Below, piece after piece: positions 39,361 to 64,000 of a stretch of DNA of 64,000 nt. Position 1 is the stretch's first letter. The number at the start of each line of letters is the position of its first letter. A program made the translations under genes and the position numbers. A model generated the notes under the pieces. That model was given only the letters and a program-made list of their open reading frames with translations. It searched no databases and was not told the origin of the DNA. Origin of the DNA: Echinococcus granulosus (Eukaryota; Platyhelminthes; Cestoda; Cyclophyllidea; Taeniidae); the NCBI RefSeq assembly GCF_000524195.1, contig NW_020170402.1, positions 21,739-85,738 on the forward strand, given 5' to 3'.

Positions 39361-39413
39361 TGTGAGTGAATGCATGCACGCATACATATGCACACATACA
39401 CACGCACGCATAT
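39361..39413 (+). repeat. alternating purine-pyrimidine CA/TG-rich tract
   Basis: An interrupted run of CATGCACGCATACATATGCA/CACACGCACGCATATG type units. It lies about 130-180 bp upstream of the copy B TATA box. Confidence 0.75.
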
Positions 39414-41841
39414 GACCTTGAAACCAATGCCGTCTTTGCACGGTGTGAGAGTGCCACTCATGCTCCATTGGGCACATGAGTGGTGTGGTGGTCGTCGGAT
39501 ATCCTTCCAATCAAATGCGAGTGCCCAAAATTTGCACATCTATTGATTCAAACATTCTCCTAATTCTAACCCTTAGCAGTCATTTTATCAAACCTCTTCC
39601 AAGACCTTTTAAACTATTTTTTAAAGTTAGATCCGTAGGTCTGGCTATTCGACCGACTAGTGGTAGGGAGATGTCTCTCAGTCATGAGACAAGTGACATT
39701 TTGGGTGCAAAACAGTAGTAAAGCTAATTTTTGGCTGGCATGTTGCGAAAAATGTGCTAAAAGTATTCCAGTGATTTTTTGATCTTATCTCTCCTACTTA
39801 ATGACTTTTTGCAATGTGACTATGGCGCTCTACCCGCGAGGAATGAACATATTTGGACGAAAGTAAAAACAAGTATTTGCCTTTTTGAATCGCATAAAAT
39901 GTTTGCTCACAAATTCGTCTCATGTGGAGGGTTTCACGCCATAAAACAAGCAATAACAGCTTTTAAACTGTCTATTTGCCTTCAGGTAGGGAATAACACC
40001 GAATGTTTAGCGGAAGTCTGCTCTGAAATGGTTTTGCATAAGGGCAACTCTCGTTATTAAGAAAAAGCCATTTCACATGCTTTGTAGAAATAAGCAGTAA
40101 GGTGGTCTTTACGCAACCGATTCTCAATGTTTACGAATAGGCAGAGTAGTTGGGGGACCTAACTAGAAGATCCACACAGAAGTATGACCAGCCTTAAAAG
40201 TACAGGAGTAGATTCATTTTTACTCGCGTCAATGCTTGCAGCAGGCAATGGAAGTAGCTGGATCAAAAAAATTCTCTTTCTGACCTTAAAAAGCCTACTT
40301 TAGTCAAACCAACTGCACATGCATATTTCAGATCCATGCGTACTATAAATGTGAAGGAATGTTAGATATAACTTCAACGCCCTGTCAACATGGCGCGGTA
40401 AGTGAGCTCCAATGGATGTGTTCCATTACTAGATCACATTGGAGTGATAGGATCAGGTAAATGACATTTCCTTGTAGCAATGTGCTGTTTCATTCAAACG
40501 AGTATTTGAGTTGGTGAATGTAGCAGTAGCTGGCTAATCTCTCAGAGCTTTGTAATTATATGATTCATGCGCCCCTCATATGACTCCATTTTAACTTCTT
40601 ATTTGTGCATCTCACGTGGCCACTTATTTGCGCCTTTCACAACAGATGCTAAGCCAGGACCTCACGGGTCGTTCTGTATGCGTGTGGGTTGCTCATGCAA
40701 TGTTACAATTAATGGAAACTTACCCCATCTTATCAACGAAACTACTTTTTTTGTTAGTCCCTCGACTTGACTGCCTCACAGTGAAGGGATACCAATGCTT
40801 GCTAGCTCCAGACAGTATTTTTGGTTATTAATGCTAAGCGATAACTCATCACGCCTCCCCCCCCTCCTGAAGGCATAAAGGCAAGCGCCTTACCGTACAT
40901 TCCATTGCCAATTGATAAGTTCGAGTGTCGGTGGTAGAGGTGGGCCATTATTACCTGCCGTTATTACCTGCTCCTGGTTGTATTATTGCCTCAGTCACAA
41001 TAAAACAGTCCTCAAGAGGGACTAACAGCTGTAAATATTACATTGGCGGAATGTTGAAGTACATGGTACGGCATGACATTTCCAAAATATAATAGCCCAC
41101 ATCCTCTTAAAGCCACTTCTAGACCCGAATGTGGCTTTCCTGGATTTCTCTTTTATTCCCAGTCCCGAAGCGATAAAGCACTTGTTCAAGTAAACGTCGA
41201 GTGGACTTTGTTGAGGCTCACGCATAGCAGTCGGGTTCTTGCCACGACGAATGTCGGAATTGGCAGACATCCCGGCAATTCCGATGGTTTTGGTTGGTCA
41301 GTACCACACAGGCGAGAGTAACGTAAACCTTAACGAATTGAGGTCGAAAAGGATATTTAACAAGACTCCGGATTATTTAAGGATGATTGCAGTTTCGAAA
41401 GCGTCTGTGACCAAGAGTTTAGAGGAGAATTGACTATTACAGCCACCTGGATGTTTCATAGCTCAGAAACATCTTACATCTGTTTCATTGTTGCATTCCC
41501 AACAAATCCGATTTGTTTCAGTCCGTTTTCTTAAGCGACTCAAGAACACAAGTTTAGTATTTGTGGTGCCTAGCTCGAATGCAAATATCAGGGCGTCGCC
41601 TTTGTGCGTTGCTGGTACCGAACGCGTGAAGTCACTTAAGCTGACGTTTACAAAATTCTTTGGCTATACGACTGCCCATTGGCTGATTGATTAGATCGCA
41701 TAACCGTGGTAGCTCACCTGACAATGTTGTCATGGCGGCCAACAGGTTGAAACCCGATTGTTCACTATGTGGGAGGAGCTGACCCCTCCTTTTCATACAT
41801 ATACGCTAGCACGTACACTCGCGCATTTCGCCGACGCCTGT

Positions 41842-41997
41842 TTATTGTATTGCCTTCTTCTTCGGTGTCCCTGACAAAATTCGATGCTCCTCAGCCCAAC
41901 CCAGTTGGCGGATTTCCGGTCCACACCGCGCCACCTTAAAACAGCGATAACTCTCCGCCTCATCCACCGTCACCCCAACAGTGGGAGTAATAGTGTG
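41842..41997 (-). CDS. orphan terminal exon candidate
   Basis: A 51-residue open frame plus stop follows a good acceptor: on the minus strand CTTCACCTGCCCCTTCGTCTAG precedes 41997. The peptide looks protein-like (VTVDEAESYRCFKVARCGPE, IRQLGWAEEHRILSGTPKKK) with a GC-rich third codon position, unlike the AT-rich surroundings. It matches no family I recognise, and I could not find a partner exon upstream. It could be the last exon of an unannotated gene, a pseudogene fragment or chance. Confidence 0.28.
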   Translation of the reverse strand, partial: HTITPTVGVTVDEAESYRCFKVARCGPEIRQLGWAEEHRILSGTPKKKAIQ

Positions 41998-43382
41998 CTA
42001 GACGAAGGGGCAGGTGAAGATTGAAGTGACTCAGCCAATGCGTGGGCGTGTTTTGACACCTCTTCTTGCCCCTCTTTCACCGTCTTCTAATTGGCATGCG
42101 AATTGGCATGATACAACTGAGTGTTGCTGTCGCTGCCAATGCCACTACCCAATTTAGACTTGGACCAATTTTTCGCATGACAACAGCGTTGAAGCATTAT
42201 TTTAATGACTCTACTGGAAAAGTAGGAATTGACGCGTCGTCAAACACAATGAATTAATCTGGGCGACCTAGGATCTCTTTATTTACCTTTTGATGATGAA
42301 GTGAGATACACGATTTTGATGAAGGAGATATTCCCTCTTTCCTATTGTTTTCCAGATGGGTTCATTAACTGTGAACCATAGGAAACAAGTCTTGGTTCCT
42401 ATTATACACCTTTTCTGAGAATGTGATGTTGAGAATCTCTGTAAATAATTCTTTCTGAATGGAAAAAAATTGTCGAGCCTTCCCTTGTGGATCAGATGTT
42501 GGTGAATCAGATCCACTTTTAGGGGAGGGACGTGTGGGACGTTTAAGGGGCCCATGACTTTACTTTAGCTAAGATCATGCAAAATCGCCCACATTCATTA
42601 AAATTTGCCCTTTGCCCCTAAGGATATGACCTCTGGGTGTGGTAAAAGAGATGGAAATTCACCTTGGTTGAAAAATGGGCAGAATCCATCGTCGAGGGCA
42701 CCACCACTAGTTGCATGCACAAAAAATGGCCTTTTCAAGTTTCCATTCAATGCATTTGCGAATGACGAATTCCTAAAATTCCATCAAGAATGCTTTTTAG
42801 AATTTGTACACCTTTTTTCGCTACTAAAGTAGTCCAGGTGATGTTGAACTACTGCATTCTGCACCTCTTTTGGTGCTCTTTTACGTAGAATAAACTAGAC
42901 CAGGATTTAGACGACCTCCCTCCATATTCATCACTTAATTTAGAGTTCGTAAGGCTGATACATGGAAATTGGATCGTACTCTGGAATGATTGTGATTTCC
43001 AGTGTTTTGAAGAGTTATTTACAAACCTGTACTTCTTAAATCGACTTTGGTAGTTGTTGGATAAGGCAAAGGCTCTGCATCAGATTCTAGATCAGTACGG
43101 AATCACGAAATAAGCCTCAGAGACAAATCAAGCACCACAGTCCTGAAGTTCATAATTGGTTACTTATGACACAACAATCTCTTTCATCTTGTTTTTCTTC
43201 GCCAACTTACGTGGAGTCCGAGATAAGCAAGTGGGGACTTCACTTAGGTACGTTGATGGAAGCGAGCACCTACCTTTGGAAACCCTCATCTCTGATTACT
43301 GAGATAAGGTTCGTAGCCTGTGGCTCCTTTGATTCTGCTCCCTTTTGTGCCAGCAGACCAAATTGGCGTGCAAATTATGCTT

Positions 43383-43482
43383 NNNNNNNNNNNNNNNNNN
43401 NNNNNNNNNNNNNNNNNNNNNNNNNNNNNNNNNNNNNNNNNNNNNNNNNNNNNNNNNNNNNNNNNNNNNNNNNNNNNNNNNN
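43383..43482. other. assembly gap (100 N)
   Basis: Exactly 100 N, the usual placeholder for a gap of unknown size. The open frames that cross it are artefacts. Confidence 0.98.
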
Positions 43483-44143
43483 AAAGTTTATGATATCGCA
43501 GCTTCTGATCACTGCCTTACAAGGTCATTTTAACCCGTTCTTTGTTCCGAGGGCCTCAGGGAAAAATGACCTCCACACCCACCTAGATGCTTTATTATTC
43601 TCATAAGTTATGCTATTCAACAACTGAAAAGGTGTAATTATCCTCAGGCAGGGAGGATTCTATGTCTAGTTTATTGTTTCAAACAATAAAATGTGTGCAA
43701 ACACAGCCACCATAGGCAAATATAAAACACGTCATATAGTTGTGGAGGAGGACATACACGTAGAATTTCCTTTCAGGTAAAAAATGAATTCCTAGATAGC
43801 GAACAACTGATCCTCACTTCATCTGTTGTGAAAATAATTAATTTAGAAGGTTGTAGAAGAAAGCGGTGTTGCATTTGGTTGAGCAAATTGGATAGAAATT
43901 ACGTAGCCATGAGACCAATCATTACCTATCACAGACATGACCTCAGGTTATGGGTTCATCAACTGTGAAATATAAGAAGAGGATGGCACTAATAGGAACG
44001 ATTTCCAAAACTCCTTTAATGCGAAAGATTTCATTGAAATCCTGTTGACTATGCATAAATGCCTTTGCCACCTAAAAAGAATCATTATTTTTTCGTTTAG
44101 AAGGGGAGAGCACAGAAAACCAACAGAAGAACATTTGCCTCCC

Positions 44144-44300
44144 TATCTATCCACTTACAAACCTACCCACCTATCAACACATCCATCTATCTACCTATTC
44201 ACCTATGTATCAATCTATCCACCTATTTATCTGCCTATCTATCCATTCATCCATCTATCCACCCATCCACCCATCCATCCTTCCATCCATCTAACTTCAA
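44144..44300 (+). repeat. degenerate CTAT/CCAT microsatellite
   Basis: About 150 bp of imperfect four-base units (CTAT, CCAT, CCAC, CTAC). The strand-complement type resembles the GGAT/GATA array at 29.3 kb. Confidence 0.85.
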
Positions 44301-47300
44301 TCTATTTGTCAATATAGATTGTATATCCGGTTCTATTTATGGACCAAATCACATAAGAAGTCAGTAGATAGCATAAGTTAACATAACGAAGGCTTATTAA
44401 ACCATTACTATTGACGGGTACAGAGAAATCTTGATTTACGCTAAGTAGCTTTTTCTGCAAAAGTTTATATAATACAGTTTATTTAAGAAGGTTCCTTCAT
44501 ATTAACCTTCGGACTCCTTTATTTTCCTACGAACACCGCGTATCATGTCCGTTTTCCAAGTTTTATAGATTATATGATCTCATTTATTCTCAATCTTGGT
44601 CCAATTTTTACTACAGCCGCAACAAATCCCTGACGCACACGAATATGGCCTCCAATGATCAGTATGGAACCAAAAAGCCATCCTTCGCCCCTCTCAAAAT
44701 TCGACTCCAAAATTCCACTGCGGACATCCACCTACTCCTTCCTCTTCCATGTCTAGAAGTCAACATACTGAGTGTGCTTGCGGAAGATGGCACGGCGTGG
44801 TGGAATTCTATATTCATACGCGGCGTAACATGAATCATGCACACTGCATGTTGGTGATGAAGGTAGTTGTAACGGCCTTGGCATGCTGCCAAAGTCGAGG
44901 AGACAAAGGGGGTATGATAGAGGGAGGGGGGAATCTCAATAGGCTACACTTCTACGCCCACGCGAAATATGACACCACTACTTTCCAACGAACTATCCAT
45001 TCTTAAATTGCAGTACCTTTCCATAAGTGAATATGGTTAATTTTTAATGCAGGTATCAGAGTTTGTAGATTTCTTGAGAACTCGACTTGGTCCGGGTTAG
45101 TACCTACCCATGCTAGACCACCGTAGATTCTATCGATGATGGAAAATGAATGTGAATTAGGGTTAAGATAATAAGCAGAAGGAGGGCTATGCTCTTCAAG
45201 AATTTACAGCCTAAAGTTCCCTATCATGGCGTAATATCAGCACACTTTGGTCTCTGAAGTGACATAGACTTTAGTAATTTGCGCGGAGCCTCATGGTCAG
45301 GCTACATTGGCGCTGTCTTCACCCCCGGCAAACTCCTATGTTTTGCCTTTATTTGGGTGCCAAAAGTCGTTGATTAAAGCAAAAGACGAATGACAACCTA
45401 AAATTCCCCACTTTAAACACTGGCAGACCATGAGCAAAATTGGGCAAACCAAAGCTCTCCCACCATTGAGATCATTTTGGGCCTGCAAGATTGTACTTTT
45501 GTATTATGAGTAGAAATGATCGTCTAGACAATTAGTGGAATTTTTTTCCCTGTATTCCTAAAAGCCAATCTTTAAAGGTAACCAAACTTGTCAAACGTTC
45601 GTTGCCAGTGTCTTAGAGGAAAACCAACCGACACAGAAAACCGGCGATGCGTCTACCATTACTAAAAAAAACAGCAATGCATTAACTGCTGCCCAAAACT
45701 TGAAAAGCTCGTTGACTTTACTTGTTTAAACCCAACCGATATGATTGTGTGCAGTCAGTTACCAATGCACCTATAAAGAGCACGGGTCACGTATTTGTGA
45801 CGCCAGGATGACTCCTATGTGAAGGGGGTGCCAAAACTGTCAAATCTAAATGGAGCTCTGACAAGGCAACTCCGATTCGTCCACAATCATCCCATTATAC
45901 CGTCAAAATGACATCATGGAATTCGATGTGCCCATTGGTTGCAGTCACGTGGGGAGATGACAGACCTTGACTTCGCTTTACCGAACCATTTGATGGTAAG
46001 GCATTAAGACATTCCACATTACTGTCACTGAATGCTATTTGCTTACGCGGACCCCTTCAAATCCCCACCAAATTGGCATTCACGAGGGTGATTGACCCCT
46101 CTGCGAGGTGACAATAACTTCCTAGGAGGGCCCAGGCTTCAAACTGGATAGGCGAACATTGCCCTCAGGGAGTTCAGCTTTTCGATTCGAGAATCGGTGG
46201 GTGGGAATGCGATCCAATTGCTCTCTAATTTAACTCATCTGTAAGCACGTTCTCATTAGAGAGGGATTTTGCGACGCAGCTAACTTCTAATGGTGGAGGA
46301 GGTGGTGGTGTGGATTTCTGCGCAGAATGTTCCTTCTACTCAATTCTTGGCACTACAAAGTAGATGGATTGGGTATATTTATTTCTCCAGATACCTTGCG
46401 ATCAATTCGCTTTTCACAACTTAAAGGGAGCGATTGATGATGGGGCTGTCTTTTTATATTTTTTTTAAAGGTAACTCCAAACCCGCCTAATGTTACGTAT
46501 TTGCCGTAGCAGTGTATATAGAATTACAACTACTTGTGCTGTAATGCAAATTGGCTTCTTTTTTCGAGTTATAGGTGGATCGTAAGGAGAACCCGTTTTT
46601 AATGTCGCGTTGTCAACACCTCCTAGTAACGTCTCGTCTGGTTCTGTTAAAATCAAGCATATCACCCAGACTGCAACGTGCCTGTCCGTGCCTAGCCGTC
46701 GGAGGGGAAGCGATTTTTGCTAGGGTGTGGGTTCGCTTACTTGCGAACATTAGGTGTAGATTGCAAATCTGCTTTTCCTTAGTCGCAATGCTTTACGCAG
46801 ACATCTTTTTATCTTGGAATAACTTTACTGAAGAAGAAACAGTGGGATACCACCCAAAGACCCCTAACCATTTGCCTGCGTATAACTGGAACGTAGCTTC
46901 ATATCAGGTAAAGCGAAGGGTTCAGAGTCATTAAGTAGTAAAAGGCGGAACGCCCTATTCCCATGCAATAAAGAGTTATTTGCCAACCCATTAGAAGTAG
47001 CACAAAAATGCTCCCTCACATTTTCCACTGTGTCAAATGGGAGCGGATGAATTTTTGTGATTTTAAACAAAAATGGATTCATATCAAAGTGAAACACCCG
47101 TTTAATTCGTGAGATTTTGGGGTGGAAGTAGGTAGTTTATGAAAAACTGATTAATGGAGTGTGTGGAGGTGCCGAAAGTAAAATGGTGGTGTAAACATAA
47201 AGCCTGTCAAAATTCGCCTTCACACGGTGCCAGGTGGTGGAGCTGAAGCAAGCAATCATTCACCCTTACAATGAGATCAAAAAGCAAGAGTAATTAATCT

Positions 47301-47311
47301 GTAGGCAATAT

Positions 47312-47456
47312 TTTAACTGTTTGTTTAACCCTCGGGTTTAGTGACGGACCGCTTAGGGCTTCGCCAGTTTACCTCGGCCCGGGGTGCCCTTCTGTGCTTC
47401 GGCCACCCATATCCTTCCCAAGCAGTATGTCTACTGCCGTCTTCAGGGAGGTCTTG
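47312..47456 (-). repeat. dispersed repeat copy 9
   Basis: Inverted copy. Its right end CTGCCGTCTTCAGGGAGGTC is the complement of the GACTTCC-TGAAGACG head, and its left end CTGTTTGTTTAACCCTCGGG is the complement of the GAGTTAAACAA tail. Confidence 0.6.
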
Positions 47457-49684
47457 ATGCTATACACGGTATGTGAATTGTACACTCCTCTTCTGGTATG
47501 AAAGTCAACCAGTATCCAGTCCTATACATGAGTGGATATGATGACCTCTTAGGTGCTTAAGTGATTAAATGCACTTATTTTAAAGGTTTTTGGAAACTTT
47601 ACACCTAGAGGTCTATTTTCCCGAAAAGTAGACTGAAGTTAGTGGATAATTCTAGATGTTGACTTGGCGAATGGGGTCACTATCATGTGTTCAAAGAAAA
47701 AGTGGATGCCACGCCCACTCGGATACTTTATTGTTCTAACAAGTTATGCTGCTTCCGTGCAATTATCCTGAGACTTGAAGCATTTAACATCTATTCCAAT
47801 GCTTTGAACTTTACCAATCTTGTATGTGCGAGAGGTGGCTTAGCGCAACAATATTTATCATAAACAAATGAAAATCATGTGTCACATATATGTGACACTG
47901 CACAAAAAAGCATCGCAAAATGATTTTGACAGGTTGTTTCCAAGGTATAATTTCCAAACAGGGGGTCAATGTAGCAAAAACTAACAATGTGCTTTGATTC
48001 CACTTTGATGATTTATTTATAGCAGTGAAAAGAAGCAGTTAGCATCGAAAGCTTTGGACAATTTTTGTGCAATAACATTTAAATAAGTTGGATTTAGTTT
48101 GTTCTGATTGGTCAGATTTGAGGTGTTGAAGAAAGGGAATTAAGCACCAAAAAAATACAAAAAATTTTGGTAACAAACTGTGAGCACATAACTATCCTTT
48201 GTTTTGCTCTGTAGTCAGGGCTTACACCTCTTAGCTGCTCCTCTTGACTATCAATGCGGCTTTATCGGATGTCCATTTAAGGTGGATATAGAGGCCGGCG
48301 TCAGTTTGATGGGCCCGGCCGTGATTGGCACTGTGGGGCATACCCAGTGAGCAGCTAATATGCACCTCTGAAACCACGGTGGGTGGTGCCTAGCTATTTT
48401 GCATCACTTGACAGGCACACGGACTCCACTGGTGTTGTCTCTCAACCATTGACTCCATCTAAACTGTAAGTCATTTTATTTATGTGGTACTGAATGGCAT
48501 TTGTTTTAAATGCACATTTAACCAGGGGGCTCGGCTTGCATCCTGTTGTCATGACATCCTGTTCATAGTTTTTGTCCCCTGGCCTTTTATCGGTATATAC
48601 TAGCCAGGCCTATAAACTAATACGGGCTATTACGCCTTCAGGCCTAACAAAAGTGAGCGATTTTCCTTAAAACAAATTGTGGTTTGGTTGTCTTCTAATA
48701 AGTTTCTTTTGAAAATTTTCACATCCACCCAGATATGAAGAGTTATTCCTTTAGTTAAAAAATATTGCTCATTATTGGGCAGACAAGAAGAAAGTTGGAT
48801 TTTCTCTCAATAAATATGCTCCATAATAAAAATGCCATAAAAACAGTAGTATTTCACTGTTAGTGGTTGTAAATTCTGCTACTGATTTGTTTCAGTAGCA
48901 CTAAGCTGCAACAATATCTAATTAGCCTGATTTCACATTTAGAGCATGACTTAAAATTTAGGAAAGAACTTAAAATTTGGAGTTTTCTCAAGCAGAAGGC
49001 AACTTTTACGGGGCCGTGAATAGTATGCACATTGCGACCACCACCTTCTTTAGAACAGACTAAATATTTGGGATATGTGCCTTTCCCAGTAGAGAGCATT
49101 CCGAATTACAAGTGATTGTAGCGCATGATGTCTTTGGCATTCACTTTGAGGTAAATAAGATACAGTTACCTTTTAATGTATAAGCTTGTATTTAGAGCTA
49201 GAATACGGAATTCTATCCTTGTACGTCTTGTGCAAAATAAACATTGTGGCGTGGAGCCGCGTTTACGAGGCAAATAAATTAAGTACAGGCTCTAGATAGT
49301 TCTACGCGCACACATACACATATAAAAACAAACTCATCAATATGGTAGACCTAATAGAGGGCGGGAGTATGAAGCAGAAAACATATTTATTTTCGAGAAA
49401 ACTACACACAAACATAAGCGTAGCCACACAAATGGTGGAAGTAGAAGTTACTTGTACCAATGATCACATGCTTGTTCATACTGACGCCAGTAAGGCCAGA
49501 ATTTCCAAGAGACTATGAACAACTTTTATGATGAAATTGTTCGTGCACAAATTATTCCATGACCATACGTACTGCTAACTTCAACTCTAATTCAAAGCAT
49601 GGCATGCCTGAGTTGAATTGCTAGGGTATTGTTTGCTATTTCCGTGTTTATTTTTCAAGAATTTCAGTGCTAGCTGCAATACTT

Positions 49685-49836
49685 AATTAGCTGTTTAAAC
49701 CTTGGTTTTGGTAATGGATCACATAGGGGCTTAGCCATTGCCTCTTTGCCGGGTGGGCTGGCAATCGGATATTCCGTAGGTCGACAGTCCATAATCCGCC
49801 CCAGCATTATGTAATCTTCCGTCTTCAAGGATGACG
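49685..49836 (-). repeat. dispersed repeat copy 10
   Basis: Inverted copy with CTTCCGTCTTCAAGGATGAC at the right and TTAGCTGTTTAAACCTTGGT then TTTGGTAA at the left. It is closest in sequence to copy 4. Confidence 0.65.
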
Positions 49837-50356
49837 TTTGGAATGAAACCAAATCAATGTTCTAATCCACACCAATTAAATAATTAATCCTCTAGGTAAA
49901 GCAAATTTTAAGTGGCCTCTTAATCAACCGAAAACGTTAAGCGTTCCATCCCCTTAAGGCTCTTATCTCCTCTTAACCCCTTACAAAACGGGTACAATTT
50001 CTCTTGGCAAAATTTTGTAAACCACCCACCAACTAGTAACCACCCGAAAAATGGTACATATGTATCTGCCAAGAATTTCACAAGGACATTTTCTTACAAT
50101 TCAAAGCCACAGGTTGCACAACGATTTCTCAACACAAATCTCCCACAAAATAATAAACTTGGAAAGATCAGCGCAGAGGACAAATTTGGGAGAGGGGTAA
50201 TGGGAAGAGTGAGGGCAAGATGAAGGAGGATCAAGAAACGAGCCGGTAGAAATGTGCCGTTGTTAACGTTGATTCTGTTCCATAGCGAAGTGGCGTTTGT
50301 TACTATGCGCCTAAGGATGATGGTGATGGTGTTGATAAGGCGAAAATAGTTACATA

Positions 50357-64000
<13,644 letters not shown>

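Larger units (their letters stand above)
39414..50356. other. gene-poor region with assembly gap
   Basis: Nearly 11 kb with no gene I can support. It contains an N gap, a CTAT/CCAT microsatellite, two inverted copies of the dispersed repeat and one orphan exon candidate (41842-41997). Open frames such as 44645-44833 and 46465-46665 have no recognisable domains. Confidence 0.5.

Noticed and set aside
43166..43606. Long plus-strand frame crossing the N gap
   Set aside because: One hundred N translate as X and hold the frame open artificially; the flanks show no domain.
44645..44833. 62-residue plus-strand frame (MASNDQYGTKKPSF...) with an overlapping minus-strand frame
   Set aside because: Both strands are open over the same bases and neither shows a known motif or supporting signals; probably chance.

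Overview
This is eukaryotic, metazoan DNA. The genes are split by spliceosomal introns, and they encode SF3B2, ABCF1, an aldo-keto reductase, PQBP1 and a fibrillar procollagen. Long gene-poor stretches, short exons and fast-diverging small secreted proteins suggest a parasitic flatworm, probably a tapeworm. That assignment is inference; the animal assignment is firm.

Layout. 1-2.5 kb: gene-free, with copies of a dispersed repeat. 2.5-6.9 kb (-): SF3B2, a U2 snRNP protein, in six exons. It sits head to head, about 420 bp away, with ABCF1 (+, 7.3-12.5 kb, nine exons). 15.8-18.7 kb (-): an aldo-keto reductase in seven exons with an intact catalytic tetrad. It sits head to head with PQBP1 (+, 19.6-21.7 kb, three exons), a WW-domain splicing factor. 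23.9 kb (+): a possible small single-pass membrane protein. 24-36 kb: gene-poor, with microsatellites, repeats and a diverged tandem duplication. 36.5-39.2 kb (-): two tandem three-exon genes for paralogous, secreted, eight-cysteine proteins of unknown function with matching promoter layouts. 39-50 kb: gene-poor, with a 100-N assembly gap, simple repeats and one orphan exon candidate. 50.4 kb to the window end (-): a clade B-like fibrillar procollagen (COLFI propeptide, furin-type site, 338-triplet helix, minor helix/linker, TSPN domain). Its 5' end lies outside the window.

How the parts relate. Two spliceosome-linked genes (SF3B2, PQBP1) each share a divergent promoter region with a non-splicing gene. 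ABCF1 belongs to translation initiation. The collagen is an extracellular matrix gene and is unrelated to the first cluster. At least eleven copies of one roughly 150-175 bp repeat are scattered over the window on both strands, one of them inside a collagen intron.

The most unusual points are the tandem cysteine-rich secreted pair, the collagen propeptide that has lost exactly the two interchain cysteines while keeping the three intrachain pairs, and an SF3B2 that lacks its N-terminal SAP/proline-rich part and a conserved C-terminal block. Exon coordinates were read by eye from splice consensus, phase and homology; no search was run.
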